The translations under genes were made by a program, and so were the position numbers. Of a stretch of DNA of 64,000 nucleotides, positions 50,945 to 59,442 are shown piece by piece. Numbering within the stretch: the first letter of the stretch is position 1; every line of letters begins with the position of its first letter. The notes below the pieces were generated by a model, which worked only from the letters and a program-made list of their open reading frames with translations, ran no database searches and was not told the origin of the DNA. The stretch is taken from positions 17,760-81,759 of the forward strand of contig NZ_JALGQE010000020.1 in NCBI RefSeq assembly GCF_022810405.1, given 5' to 3'. The stretch is from Rhodococcus sp. ARC_M5. Lineage in GTDB: Bacteria; Actinomycetota; Actinomycetes; Mycobacteriales; Mycobacteriaceae.

Positions 50945-52434
50945 GGCATCGTGGTGACGTCGAGGTGCATCGTGCCTTCCGAACCGGGATGTTCGATGTA
51001 CCCGAAGGCCACGAAAGCGTGGTCGACATAATGCAATTCGATGGTCCGTGCGCCGGAGTTGGCTAGTGCGTGGGTGATTGCTTGGACCAGTTTCGTCAGC
51101 ACAGACCTTGGTGTGTTCGGTACCGATTCGACGACATCGACGACCGCGGTGGTGTCGTCGTCCCATCTTGCTGCCGCGTGGGCGACGAACGGTCTTCCGG
51201 CCGCGTTGTTGACGTATGCCTGCAGCCAGGCGGCGAGATGACCGGATGACTGTGCTGCAACGGTTTTGTCAATGTTCAACCCCGCTTCGGCAAGCCAGAC
51301 TCCGGACTTGTCGTGCTGTGGCACGTTCGCGATGTAGTAGGCGCGATCACGTTGCAGGCCACCCGTGGGCCATGACACATGCAGTGTCCCGTCGCTCATT
51401 CGTGTACGTGTGCCCCAGAACAGCAATCCGGTCCGCAAGTTTTCCTGCCAGTTCGCGAAAGTCTCGGAGACCAGGGAGCCGGGTGTATCGGCCGGCGGTC
51501 CAGGTAGGTCGTTGACTGATTGAGGTAGCGGTAGTGACAGCGCGAACGTGTTCGGGTTCTTGGCCCAGAGGAAATACACACGGGCAGTGTCGTTTTCGAT
51601 ATGGACGCGCGTGGTACGGAATTTGCTGTCGATCACCCCGCGCATACGAACACGGCGCATCAGATGTCGTGCGGCGTCCCCGGCTGAGGCAGTGAGGTCA
51701 GCGGGGTCGAGTCCGGTGAACTCGACCCGCCAGCCCCCATCGGCATCGGTGTTCGGATCCCGAATCTCGCCGGTGTCGAAGAAGGGGCCGACGCGTTCGA
51801 TGTGCGCTCCCAGAGAAGCGGATTGGGGTCTGATCTTGCGGGCAGAGCAGATGCCATGCCATAGCCTTGGGAAGGCGAAGTTGTCTGGAGCGAGCGTGGG
51901 TTCCCCGTCTTGCCCGAGCAGTACCACGTAGATCCGCTGCTTGAACCACATGCGATCGCGCACGCGTTCAGAAGGATGCTCGTCCCTCACCAGTTCGTAG
52001 GCGTGGTCGGCCCAACGGTCGCCGAGTAGCGCGCGCGTCCATGCTTCGCTTTCGACCTCGGTGACGGCGTCGAGTAGATCGCTGCGGGCAGCTGCGCGGT
52101 CGGGGTACGTTGCCGCGAAGGCCTGTACGTGAATGCGCACTGCTAACGGATTGGATTCTGTAGGAAAGGATCCGAGGTCCCCGGCGTCTTGATAGCTGTG
52201 GCGGAGGTGGATTTTCAGTCTGGCGTCCAGCAGCGATGGACCCTCGAGCGGGTTGGTGTCTACCGGCCAGCGCGGATCCGAATGTGTGGGACCACGTGTC
52301 GAAGCAATGTGTGCCAGGAGGTCTCTGTGTACCGCTATTGCAGCGCTGTAGCGCGTCGCAATATCTGCGGTCATGGCAAACAGGTCGGGCGGCACCTGAT
52401 GTTGGCCGCCGTTTGAGTCAGCGGGCCGAGACAT
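50941..52434 (-). CDS. Hypothetical protein (497 aa), partner of the gene at 50237-50944
   Basis: Soluble protein with alternating helix and strand. LLDARLKIHLRHSYQDAGDLGSF is near residue 68, GGWRVEFTGLDPADLTASAG in the middle and TIELHYVDHAFVAFGYIEHP at the end. No signal peptide, no membrane helix, no recognised domain. It takes the place of the unrelated 270-residue gene in front of the other paralogue, which suggests a modular two-gene system with a changeable first gene. Start is ATG 52434. Confidence 0.6.
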   Translation of the reverse strand: MSRPADSNGGQHQVPPDLFAMTADIATRYSAAIAVHRDLLAHIASTRGPTHSDPRWPVDTNPLEGPSLLDARLKIHLRHSYQDAGDLGSFPTESNPLAVRIHVQAFAATYPDRAAARSDLLDAVTEVESEAWTRALLGDRWADHAYELVRDEHPSERVRDRMWFKQRIYVVLLGQDGEPTLAPDNFAFPRLWHGICSARKIRPQSASLGAHIERVGPFFDTGEIRDPNTDADGGWRVEFTGLDPADLTASAGDAARHLMRRVRMRGVIDSKFRTTRVHIENDTARVYFLWAKNPNTFALSLPLPQSVNDLPGPPADTPGSLVSETFANWQENLRTGLLFWGTRTRMSDGTLHVSWPTGGLQRDRAYYIANVPQHDKSGVWLAEAGLNIDKTVAAQSSGHLAAWLQAYVNNAAGRPFVAHAAARWDDDTTAVVDVVESVPNTPRSVLTKLVQAITHALANSGARTIELHYVDHAFVAFGYIEHPGSEGTMHLDVTTMP

Positions 52435-52642
52435 ACTTTCTACGTGTTGTCAGCATTGCCACATGCTAGCCCATTTCCGAAAATCGGCACCGTTCTCGCG
52501 TTCATTTAAGCCACGGTCAGTCAACGAAGTTAACCGCAGACGGCGTTAAGGTAACGGAGTCTGCGCATTCGGTCCGAACCACGTCTAACTCAGAACCGTT
52601 GTTGCACAATCATATCCAATGCGTCTCTGCTCAGTTGACCCG

Positions 52643-53806
52643 TCACAGCCCGATCTCGTTGACAGCGTTGCCAATGAGAGGCGCGTGCTCGCGGCGATAG
52701 ACCTCGACAGAGTCGAGGCTGGCGTGGCCGGTCTGCCGGGCGATGGCGGATCCGTCGGCTCCGTTGCGGGTGCCTTGGGTGACGAACCCGGCGCGCAGGG
52801 AATGCCCGCCCAGCTTGGCGAGCGCGGTCGGGTCGAAGCCGGCGTGGTGGGCTCGCCGGCGGATGGTCTGGTGGATCGCTGCTCCGGACAGCGGCTTGGC
52901 ACCGAGGTTTCCGTTTTTGGCGATTGCGCGAAACAGCGGCGCGCGAGCGGCGGTGCGAGGTACTCCCTCACTGCACACGTGCGCGTCGAACGGTTCGCGA
53001 TTGCGGAGTAGCCGGATCACTGATGGCCTGCCGCCGAGGTCGAACGCAGCGACGACCTGGACCCATCGGACGTACGCGCAGGGTGGGCAGGTCTCGTAAG
53101 AGTCTGTGTAAGGCAGTGCCTTCATCGCTCCCCTGCCCTCTTGGTCGGTCTTCGACTTCCGCAGTCGGATGTGCAGACCGTCGTGTCGATGCACAGCGAC
53201 GTCTCCACAGACCATCTCCGACAGCTCGCTACGGCGGTACGCGCCGGCGAACCCCAGCAACAGGATGGCGGAGTCACGGCGTTCGAGGACTTCGTCCGCC
53301 CATCCGCGGCACCGTTCTCGGGAGGTCCCGACGAGGAGTTTGATGTCGTCGACCAGTAGCGGGTCTCGCGGGGTGCGGGGTCGGTCCCCAGCCAAGGCAT
53401 ACTCCCGCCGGATACCGGACAGGGTGGCGGCGACGAGTTCGTGGGCAGTCGGAGACAGATGGCCTGTTGTGCGGTGCTGGTGGTTGATCGCGGCGATCCA
53501 GGTGCCGAAAGTGGCGACGGCGTAGGCCCGCTCCCCTGTTTCCGTGCGGGTGTCCGCGGCGTCGACAAGGTAGGCGGCAACAGTGATCGGGTGCGCCGGA
53601 AGCGTCACGTGACCATTCGACTCGCACCAGCTAGTGAAGCGTCTCCACGCGGCCGCATACGTCCTACGTGTTCCCTCGGAGCGGGAGGACTGCACGGCGC
53701 TCGCGATGCGCTTCGCGACGGCGGGTGGGATCTCCGGCTCAACCGCCACGGCCCCGATGCTTTCAGGCATGCCGACCGCAGGTGTCCGGGTTGGTCGAAA
53801 GTCCAT
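52643..53806 (-). CDS. Tyrosine site-specific recombinase
   Basis: 387 residues with all catalytic positions: Arg in AGAYRRSEL (191/192), Lys in RLRKSKTDQ (217/219), HSLR (His335, Arg338), TGH (His361) and the nucleophile Tyr370 in SLDSVEVYRRE. The N-terminal core-binding domain has GTRRTYAAAWRRFTSWC and a following helix bundle. It is complete and most likely active. A broken relative is at 60.9-61.7 kb. The partner protein without catalytic residues lies at 39279-40280. It could be the integrase of the 39-54 kb island or a plasmid resolution enzyme. Confidence 0.85.
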   Translation of the reverse strand: MDFRPTRTPAVGMPESIGAVAVEPEIPPAVAKRIASAVQSSRSEGTRRTYAAAWRRFTSWCESNGHVTLPAHPITVAAYLVDAADTRTETGERAYAVATFGTWIAAINHQHRTTGHLSPTAHELVAATLSGIRREYALAGDRPRTPRDPLLVDDIKLLVGTSRERCRGWADEVLERRDSAILLLGFAGAYRRSELSEMVCGDVAVHRHDGLHIRLRKSKTDQEGRGAMKALPYTDSYETCPPCAYVRWVQVVAAFDLGGRPSVIRLLRNREPFDAHVCSEGVPRTAARAPLFRAIAKNGNLGAKPLSGAAIHQTIRRRAHHAGFDPTALAKLGGHSLRAGFVTQGTRNGADGSAIARQTGHASLDSVEVYRREHAPLIGNAVNEIGL

Positions 53807-54840
53807 CAGAGCAGCTTAGCGCAGGTCACAGACACGCCTGCAGCGTAAAACTGTGCTGAACTGGTGTTTCACCCCAGACGCTGCGGAAAATGCAATTTAC
53901 GTGGGTCAACTCCATTGAACTATGGGTGACAACGAAGGCGGGATGAATGTCCCTGCTAATCAACTTGAAAGAGCCGCCGTAGTAGACCCCAGTTTGATCC
54001 GGCCCGGGGCTGCACCAGGCGATCTTGGCGGTCGTTGCCTCCCCCGGTAGTTACAACGACCGTCCGTTTCGCGTCTGCTTTTTGGGGCCTCGAAGTGTGG
54101 GATTCCCTCGTGGCCGTGGGGCCCGCCGTTACTGCGGTATTCCACCGAATCATTGGTTGCGTTCGGGCGCAGTCGTGGTTCCGACCGTTCCTACGACTTA
54201 GACAGGGAACAGCCTCGCGGTGCGGCGCTGTGTCTTGGGTGTCGGTAAGACGCACGTTACGCACCTTGAGAATGGTTGCCGGCGGCGCTTGTGGACGCAG
54301 TCAACCGTCAAGTCCTCATCCTCGACGCTGAACTCGCCGCAGGCTGAGTCGGTTGCAGCCGACGAGTCGCGCGACACCCCATAGGTCATCATCTTGTAAG
54401 ACGACCGTCCAACCTGTTGTGATGAATGCCAACGCTAGTGATGATAGCTATCGGAGCTCGCAACGCTAGCGGTACTGACACCGGGCATGATTTCGCCTGG
54501 GTTGAACAGAGCGCCCAATCCGTACGTGATCACAGGCTCGCGAATGTTCGGTTTGCGATGTTGCTGTCTGGCGCAGTCCGTCGCAGTTATCTCGCCTCTC
54601 AGTTCAATCCGCCGAACCGTGGGTCCGGCGGATTCGGCTGACGCACTGTGGAGCAAGGTGTTGCAAGGCTCTGCAACGCCAGCCCTGTACAGACACTCTT
54701 GGGCTTCGGCATACGCGAGTGCTAGGCCATCTAGCATTGCTATTTATCCTGCTGAGGGCGGTTGCACGTGAGATTCGCCCTGCGCGCAGACGGGCAGTTA
54801 ACCGGGTTCGCTCCGTTCGCGTTCTGTTGAGCAGTAATTG
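53807..54840. other. Non-coding stretch left of the par region
   Basis: Short frames only, none with plausible composition plus a start signal. At 54441-54463 it carries the first copy of a 23-base direct repeat (see the par repeats), and CTAG becomes frequent from about 54430 on. Confidence 0.5.
54441..54463 (+). repeat. 23-bp direct repeat, copy 1, in the par region
   Basis: Begins ATGATAGCTA and ends GCAA. It matches copy 2 (54857-54879) in 21 of 23 positions. The copies are 416 bases apart. Confidence 0.6.
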
Positions 54841-55220
54841 AAAAGGTATGGGTGCAATGATAGCTAGCGGAGCTAGCAAAGGATGCAGAGCGAGCGGAGC
54901 GCCGGTACTTGCGCTAACGTAGCTGGCGTAGCTAGCAAAACAACGCTAGATAGGCGTGGTGCACTAGTTGCGAGTGCTACACAAGCGGTGCTTGCGAGGC
55001 AAGTGAGAGTTGCTCGTCGAGCACGTTTATCTAGCGTAACTAGATCCGCTTGGCTAGATACGCAAGGTACTGCAGCTCGGCGTGCAAACAGTGCGAGACG
55101 AGCGAAGCGAGCTACGCAAGCGAGCCAAGCACTCGTCGCAAGGTTCGCTCCGCGTGTTAACGCAGCACACGAAGCAATTGGCTATAGCGTAGCGAGCCAG
55201 AAGGCTTGCAGGGCATAGGT
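54841..55220. repeat. CTAG- and GCnAGC-rich repeat region, candidate centromere (parS) upstream of parA
   Basis: GCTAGC, TCTAGC and CTAGAT, with variants GCGAGC and GCAAGC, are packed here in both orientations. At least twelve CTAG tetramers fall between 54430 and 55060, while CTAG is rare in the rest of the window. Because of this regularity one frame stays open (54883-55218), but it is not a gene. Direct-repeat copy 2 is at 54857-54879. Its position just before parA fits a partition site or iteron set. Confidence 0.55.
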
Positions 55221-55303
55221 CCAGGGTGCGAGCCAACGCAGTTTTCCTCGGAGAAAAGTTCGTTGGCCTTGATCCTCAAACAGAGAAAGGAACGCGAATC
55301 CCA

Positions 55304-56107
55304 ATGTCGACGTCGTCGAAGCAACCCAGGAAGTTCGCGATATGTAACCAGAAGGGTGGGGTTGGGAAGACAGCGACAACACTCGGATTGGCGAGTGCAT
55401 TGGCGGACAAGGGCAAACACGTCCTCGTCATCGATATGGATCCTCAGGCCAACGCGACGACCGGTCTGGGAGTCGACGTTGATGACGACATGCGAACTAC
55501 CTTCGACCTGATGTCGGTCACTGGCGAGGGTGCAGCAGCGGATGCGGTAGTAGCAACCGAATGGGATCGGGTCGACCTGATCGCGGCGACTCAGAGCCTC
55601 GCCAATCTTGAGGCTGACGGTGCAAACGACTTGATCTTTCGGTTGGATATCGCGCTTGAGGGTGTCGATCTGTCGCCTTACAGTGCAGTTTTCATCGACT
55701 GCCCGCCGTCGCTTGGAAAGTTACTTTTCGCGGTCCTCTGCGCCTGCGACTCAGTCATCGCGGTCACCGAACCCACCATCGACAGCGTGCGAGCGATTAC
55801 CAAGGTTGAGGAAACCATCACCAACGTCAAGCGGCGTGCGAACCCTCGTCTCGAGCTCGAGAAGATCGTCTTGTCTAAGAAACGAAGGACCTCGGAGCAT
55901 CAGTATCGCGAGGACGAGTTGCGTGCTGCATACGGCGAATTGGTTGCAAGAGCGGGGATCCCGGAGCTGGCGGCGCGCCAAGACGCTCATAGCAGCCACA
56001 CTCCCATCCATTCTTACAAGGGAGGCCGGGCGATAGACCTGCAAGTCGCCTACGACGCCCTGTTGAAAGAACTGTCTATCGACCTCCTAGGAGAGCCTGC
56101 CGCATGA
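55304..56107 (+). CDS. parA: ParA-family partition ATPase
   Basis: 267 residues from ATG 55304, with AGAAAGGAA in front. Deviant Walker A KGGVGKT is at 17-23, the A' box VIDMDPQANATTGLG at about 43-57 and Walker B VFIDCPPS near 135. There is no N-terminal HTH, so it is the short type (Ib-like), which usually works with a small DNA-binding ParB. It moves plasmid copies apart on the nucleoid. It lies between the CTAG-rich repeats and the small ParB-like gene, which it overlaps by ATGA. parA and its partner form one operon ending at the hairpin at 56530-56558. Confidence 0.9.
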   Translation: MSTSSKQPRKFAICNQKGGVGKTATTLGLASALADKGKHVLVIDMDPQANATTGLGVDVDDDMRTTFDLMSVTGEGAAADAVVATEWDRVDLIAATQSLANLEADGANDLIFRLDIALEGVDLSPYSAVFIDCPPSLGKLLFAVLCACDSVIAVTEPTIDSVRAITKVEETITNVKRRANPRLELEKIVLSKKRRTSEHQYREDELRAAYGELVARAGIPELAARQDAHSSHTPIHSYKGGRAIDLQVAYDALLKELSIDLLGEPAA

Positions 56108-56505
56108 ACGCACAACGCGAACCCGCCATCCGCCGCCATCCGGCTGCAGACCTCCCTTCGCGACCGACCGCTTCACCCAGGCGCGTTGGGCTCGAAGCAC
56201 AGCAAGAATCAACCGGTTCGCCGAGCGTCGACGTTCCGACCAGTGCTGGCGGTATCAGACCGACAAACGAGCCCACTCTTCCGGCAACGAACGAACCGTT
56301 GGCTCAGCACAATGCGCGGCCGGCGGCAGGACCAGGCGCGGAAAAATTTACTGAGCAGCACAATGTGCGGATACGGAGTTCTACCAAGCTTCGTTTGAAC
56401 AGAGCCGTCGACAGGCTGCGGTACGAGACAGGGGACCGATCAATCAGTATTGCTTCCTTGACCGACGCAGCGCTCTGTGAGTACCTCGACAAGCGGGGCA
56501 TCTAG
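56104..56505 (+). CDS. Small ParB-like centromere-binding protein
   Basis: 133 residues. The first ~85 residues are disordered, Pro- and Ala-rich. The C-terminal part (NVRIRSSTKLRLNRAVDRLRYETGDRSISIASLTDAALCEYLDKRGI) looks like a ribbon-helix-helix or related dimerising DNA-binding fold. The gene overlaps parA by four bases. Small ParBs of type Ib partition systems have just this layout, with a flexible N-terminus that stimulates ParA and a C-terminal site-binding domain. The binding sites are probably the adjacent CTAG-rich repeats. The family name is inferred from position. Confidence 0.75.
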   Translation: MNAQREPAIRRHPAADLPSRPTASPRRVGLEAQQESTGSPSVDVPTSAGGIRPTNEPTLPATNEPLAQHNARPAAGPGAEKFTEQHNVRIRSSTKLRLNRAVDRLRYETGDRSISIASLTDAALCEYLDKRGI

Positions 56506-56529
56506 ACCGTTGAATGAGGATGCCCGCTT

Positions 56530-56558
56530 GCTGTGCTAGCTAGCGTTGCTAGCACAGC
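56530..56558 (+). terminator. Hairpin after parA/parB containing GCTAGC repeats
   Basis: GCTGTGCTAGC (56530-56540) and GCTAGCACAGC (56548-56558) pair perfectly around TAGCGTT, followed by CCTTTTGG. It contains the same GCTAGC as the upstream repeats, so besides ending the operon it may be bound by the ParB-like protein. Confidence 0.65.
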
Positions 56559-56697
56559 CCTTTTGGTCACCCATAAGTATTCAGTCACTACATGTGCGCG
56601 ATGGCAGACCTACGGCGGGACCGAGACTTCAGGCACCCCCACCGAGGCTCGGAGTCCTTTTTGACGATCGTTTATCGAGACACCCCGCGGCCGAATC

Positions 56698-56790
56698 TGT
56701 CAGTTTCAAAAGACGGCTGCACTCTTTGCAGGCGTTTCGAGGATGAGTGCACGTGTCTTCTGACATTCTGATGTCGGAAGTGCGGTGCAC
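56698..56790 (+). mobile_element. Left terminal inverted repeat and TniA-binding repeats of a Tn402/Tn5053-like transposon
   Basis: The end is TGTCAGTTTCAAAAGACGGC followed by TGCAC (56698-56722), very close to the Tn402-family terminal repeat (TGTC...AGAAGACGGCTGCAC). Two further related repeats follow, at about 56734-56752 and 56772-56790, each ending in TGCAC, as expected for TniA-binding sites. The five bases before TGTC are GAATC. The right end was not found in the window. Confidence 0.75.
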
Positions 56791-56828
56791 GGTCGCGCGT
56801 TCAGCTCTCGGTGACAGGGAGGCTTGTG

Positions 56829-58499
56829 ATGGAGCTCGACGTCGTGGAGACCGGTGTGCTGACGGCGTCGGGGGAGCGGTGGGCGCAGGCAGAGACCCGA
56901 TTCGCTGTCTTGGCTCCCTTGCTGGAGATGCATCCGGTGCGTTTGGCAGCGGTCGATGATGCGGCCGAACGACTGGGGTTGTCGCGTCGTCGGGTCTATG
57001 CGTTGCTTGGCAAACTCAGGGACGGGACAGGTACGGTCACCGATCTTCTGACGAAGGTCTCGCCGGGTGGGCGTGGCCGCAGCCGAGTAGCGGCTGAGGT
57101 CGAAGAAGTGATCGGCGATCATCTCACCCGATATTTTCTTCACCGCCAGAAGCTGAGTATCGCTGCGCTGCACCGACGTATAGCACTGGCCTGTCACCGC
57201 GCGGGTCTGCCAGTGCCGGCCAGAAATACCGTCACCGCACGAATCGCCGCGCTCCATCCGGCATCGGTGGCCAGGTCACGCGGAGGACCCGATGCCGCCC
57301 GCCCACGTCAGTCCGCCGGCGACAGTCCACCGACGGTTTCGGGGATTCTCGATCAGGTCCAGATCGACCACACCGTCGTCGATCTGATGGTCGTCGACGA
57401 GTACGAGCGGCAACCGATCGGTCGCCCCTACCTGACGATCGCCATCGATGTCCTCAGCCGTTCCGTACTCGGGTTCGTCGTCACTCTGGAGCCGCCGTCG
57501 TCGATATCGGTCGGGTTGTGCCTGGGCCGCGTGTGCTGCGAGAAGCAGACATGGCTGGAGGCATGCGAGCTCGCGGAACAGGTGCAGTGGCCGATGGCAG
57601 GGAAACCGAAACAGTTGTATCTCGACAACGCCTCCGAGTTCAAAAGCGAAGCGCTGCGCCGCGGATGCGCCCAGCACGCCATCACACTCGAATACCGTCC
57701 TCCGGGCCGACCGCACTACGGCGGGATCGTCGAACGCATCATCGGAACGGCGATGACGGCGGTGCACGAGCTGCCTGGGACCACCTTCTCGAACCCAGCG
57801 GACCGAGGAAGTTACGACTCGGACAAGCATGCGACGTTGACATTGCGTGAGTTGGAGCGCTGGCTGGTCCTGGCCATAGCCTCGTATCACGCGAGTGTTC
57901 ACAAAGGGATCGGGAACACTCCGGCCGCCGTGTGGGCCGGCGGGGTCGCCGCAGTTGGTCATGCCCCTCGTGTGGTGCTCGGCGAAACCGCGTTCCTGGT
58001 GGACTTTCTTCCCGTCATCCGGCGACGTCTGACGCGCACGGGCTTCGTCCTCGATCACGTGCACTACTTCTCGAACGCGCTCAAACCGTGGGTTGCGCGG
58101 CGAGAGGACTTGGGACGGTTCGTGATACGACGTGACCCACGAGATTTGAGCAGAATCTGGGTCCTCGAACCAGACGGTGCCGGCTATGTCGAGGTGCCGT
58201 ACCGGACGATGTCACATCCCGCAGTGACACTGTGGGAGCACAGAGCTGCTATCACCCGTCTCCGCGAACAAGGTCGGTCGAACGTCGATGAGAGCGCACT
58301 GTTTTCGATGATCGAGCAGATGCGCGAGGTCACCGACCGCTCGCAGAAAGCCACCCGCAAAGCCCGGCGCAACCGCGCCCGCCGCACACACCTCACCGGC
58401 ACCGCGTCTGCACCGATCCCGGCGATCCACCCGCCGGTGGAGCCTCGAGCGGACGCCGGCACCGCAACACCGGTCTTCAGCGACATCGAGGAATGGTGA
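56829..58499 (+). CDS. tniA: TniA, DDE transposase of a Tn402-like transposon
   Basis: 556 residues from ATG 56829 with GGGAGG in front; a GTG three bases earlier is possible. The DDE catalytic triad is Asp about 179 (QVQIDHTVVDL), Asp about 266 (LYLDNASEFKS) and Glu about 302 (GGIVERIIG), with the usual 35-residue gap. An HTH lies near the N-terminus (RLGLSRRRVYALLGKL). The C-terminal part is the Mu-type accessory domain. It cuts and joins the transposon ends. tniB follows four bases later. The gene lies just inside the left terminal repeat. Confidence 0.9.
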   Translation: MELDVVETGVLTASGERWAQAETRFAVLAPLLEMHPVRLAAVDDAAERLGLSRRRVYALLGKLRDGTGTVTDLLTKVSPGGRGRSRVAAEVEEVIGDHLTRYFLHRQKLSIAALHRRIALACHRAGLPVPARNTVTARIAALHPASVARSRGGPDAARPRQSAGDSPPTVSGILDQVQIDHTVVDLMVVDEYERQPIGRPYLTIAIDVLSRSVLGFVVTLEPPSSISVGLCLGRVCCEKQTWLEACELAEQVQWPMAGKPKQLYLDNASEFKSEALRRGCAQHAITLEYRPPGRPHYGGIVERIIGTAMTAVHELPGTTFSNPADRGSYDSDKHATLTLRELERWLVLAIASYHASVHKGIGNTPAAVWAGGVAAVGHAPRVVLGETAFLVDFLPVIRRRLTRTGFVLDHVHYFSNALKPWVARREDLGRFVIRRDPRDLSRIWVLEPDGAGYVEVPYRTMSHPAVTLWEHRAAITRLREQGRSNVDESALFSMIEQMREVTDRSQKATRKARRNRARRTHLTGTASAPIPAIHPPVEPRADAGTATPVFSDIEEW

Positions 58500-58503
58500 C
58501 GCG

Positions 58504-59442
58504 ATGACCGCATCGACAGGAAGCAGCGACGAAACCACCGAGTCGTCCAGCGAGGATTTGGGGCACCTGCGGGAGTCGGTTCGACCGCTCACCGCACTCG
58601 ACGACGCGGACCGGATCCGGTTGATCCGGTCGGAGAGGTGGATCGGGTATCCGCAGGCCCGTACGGTCATCGACCATCTGGAGACGTTGCTGTCGTGGCC
58701 GGACCGACAGCGTATGCCGAACCTACTGTTGCTCGGTCCGACCAACAACGGCAAGTCGATGATCATCGAAAAGTTCCGGCGCACTCATCCGCCGATCAGC
58801 TTGTCCGACCGCGAGGAGATACCGGTGTTGTGCATGCAGATGCCCCCGGACCCGTCACCCGGCCGGTTCTACCTCGCACTGCTCACAGCGTTGGGAACAC
58901 CGACCCGACCACGCAATCGGGTCCACGAACTCGAACAGCAAGCATTGATGTTGCTCCGCGGCACCGGCGTGAAGATGTTGATCATCGACGAGCTCCACAA
59001 TGTTCTCGCCGGCCGTGACAACGTCCGCCGCGAATTCTTGAACGTGCTGCGGTTCCTGGGCAACGAACTACGCATTCCTCTTGTCGCTGTCGGAACCCGC
59101 GACGCCTACCTCGCCATCCGGACCGATCCCCAGCTGGAGAACCGATTCCACCCCATGACTTTGCCGGTCTGGACCAACACTGCCGACACCAGATCACTGC
59201 TGGCCAGCTTCACCACGAGCTTCCCCCTCCGCACACCCTCGCACCTGACATCACCGGAGATGACCGACTACCTCCTCACCCGCTCCGAGGGCACCATCGG
59301 TGAACTGACAACGCTGCTCACAGCCGCAGCAGTGACCGCCGTCGACAGCGGAGAGGAAGCGATCACCTCATCGGTGCTCACGCGCACTCCGTACCTCGGC
59401 CCCACGGAGCGACGCCGCCAGTTCGAACGCCACCTCGCATGA
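58504..59442 (+). CDS. tniB: TniB, AAA ATPase of the Tn402-like transposon
   Basis: 312 residues. Walker A LLGPTNNGKSM near residue 80 and Walker B MLIIDELHNVL near 160, then TniB-type sensor FHPMTLPVWTNTADTRSLLASF. It is MuB-like: it binds target DNA and stimulates TniA, and gives target immunity. The start lies five bases after the tniA stop and the end overlaps tniQ by ATGA. Confidence 0.85.
   Translation: MTASTGSSDETTESSSEDLGHLRESVRPLTALDDADRIRLIRSERWIGYPQARTVIDHLETLLSWPDRQRMPNLLLLGPTNNGKSMIIEKFRRTHPPISLSDREEIPVLCMQMPPDPSPGRFYLALLTALGTPTRPRNRVHELEQQALMLLRGTGVKMLIIDELHNVLAGRDNVRREFLNVLRFLGNELRIPLVAVGTRDAYLAIRTDPQLENRFHPMTLPVWTNTADTRSLLASFTTSFPLRTPSHLTSPEMTDYLLTRSEGTIGELTTLLTAAAVTAVDSGEEAITSSVLTRTPYLGPTERRRQFERHLA

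Noticed and set aside
52500..52640. GTTAAC/GGTAAC repeats and CGCAGAC/GTCTGCG inverted repeat beside the tyrosine recombinase, as its attachment site
   Set aside because: Short arms and no second copy in the window; not enough to call an att site.
54883..55218. 111-codon frame made of Ala/Arg/Ser repeats
   Set aside because: Open only because of the repeated GCnAGC hexamers; treated as part of the par repeat region.
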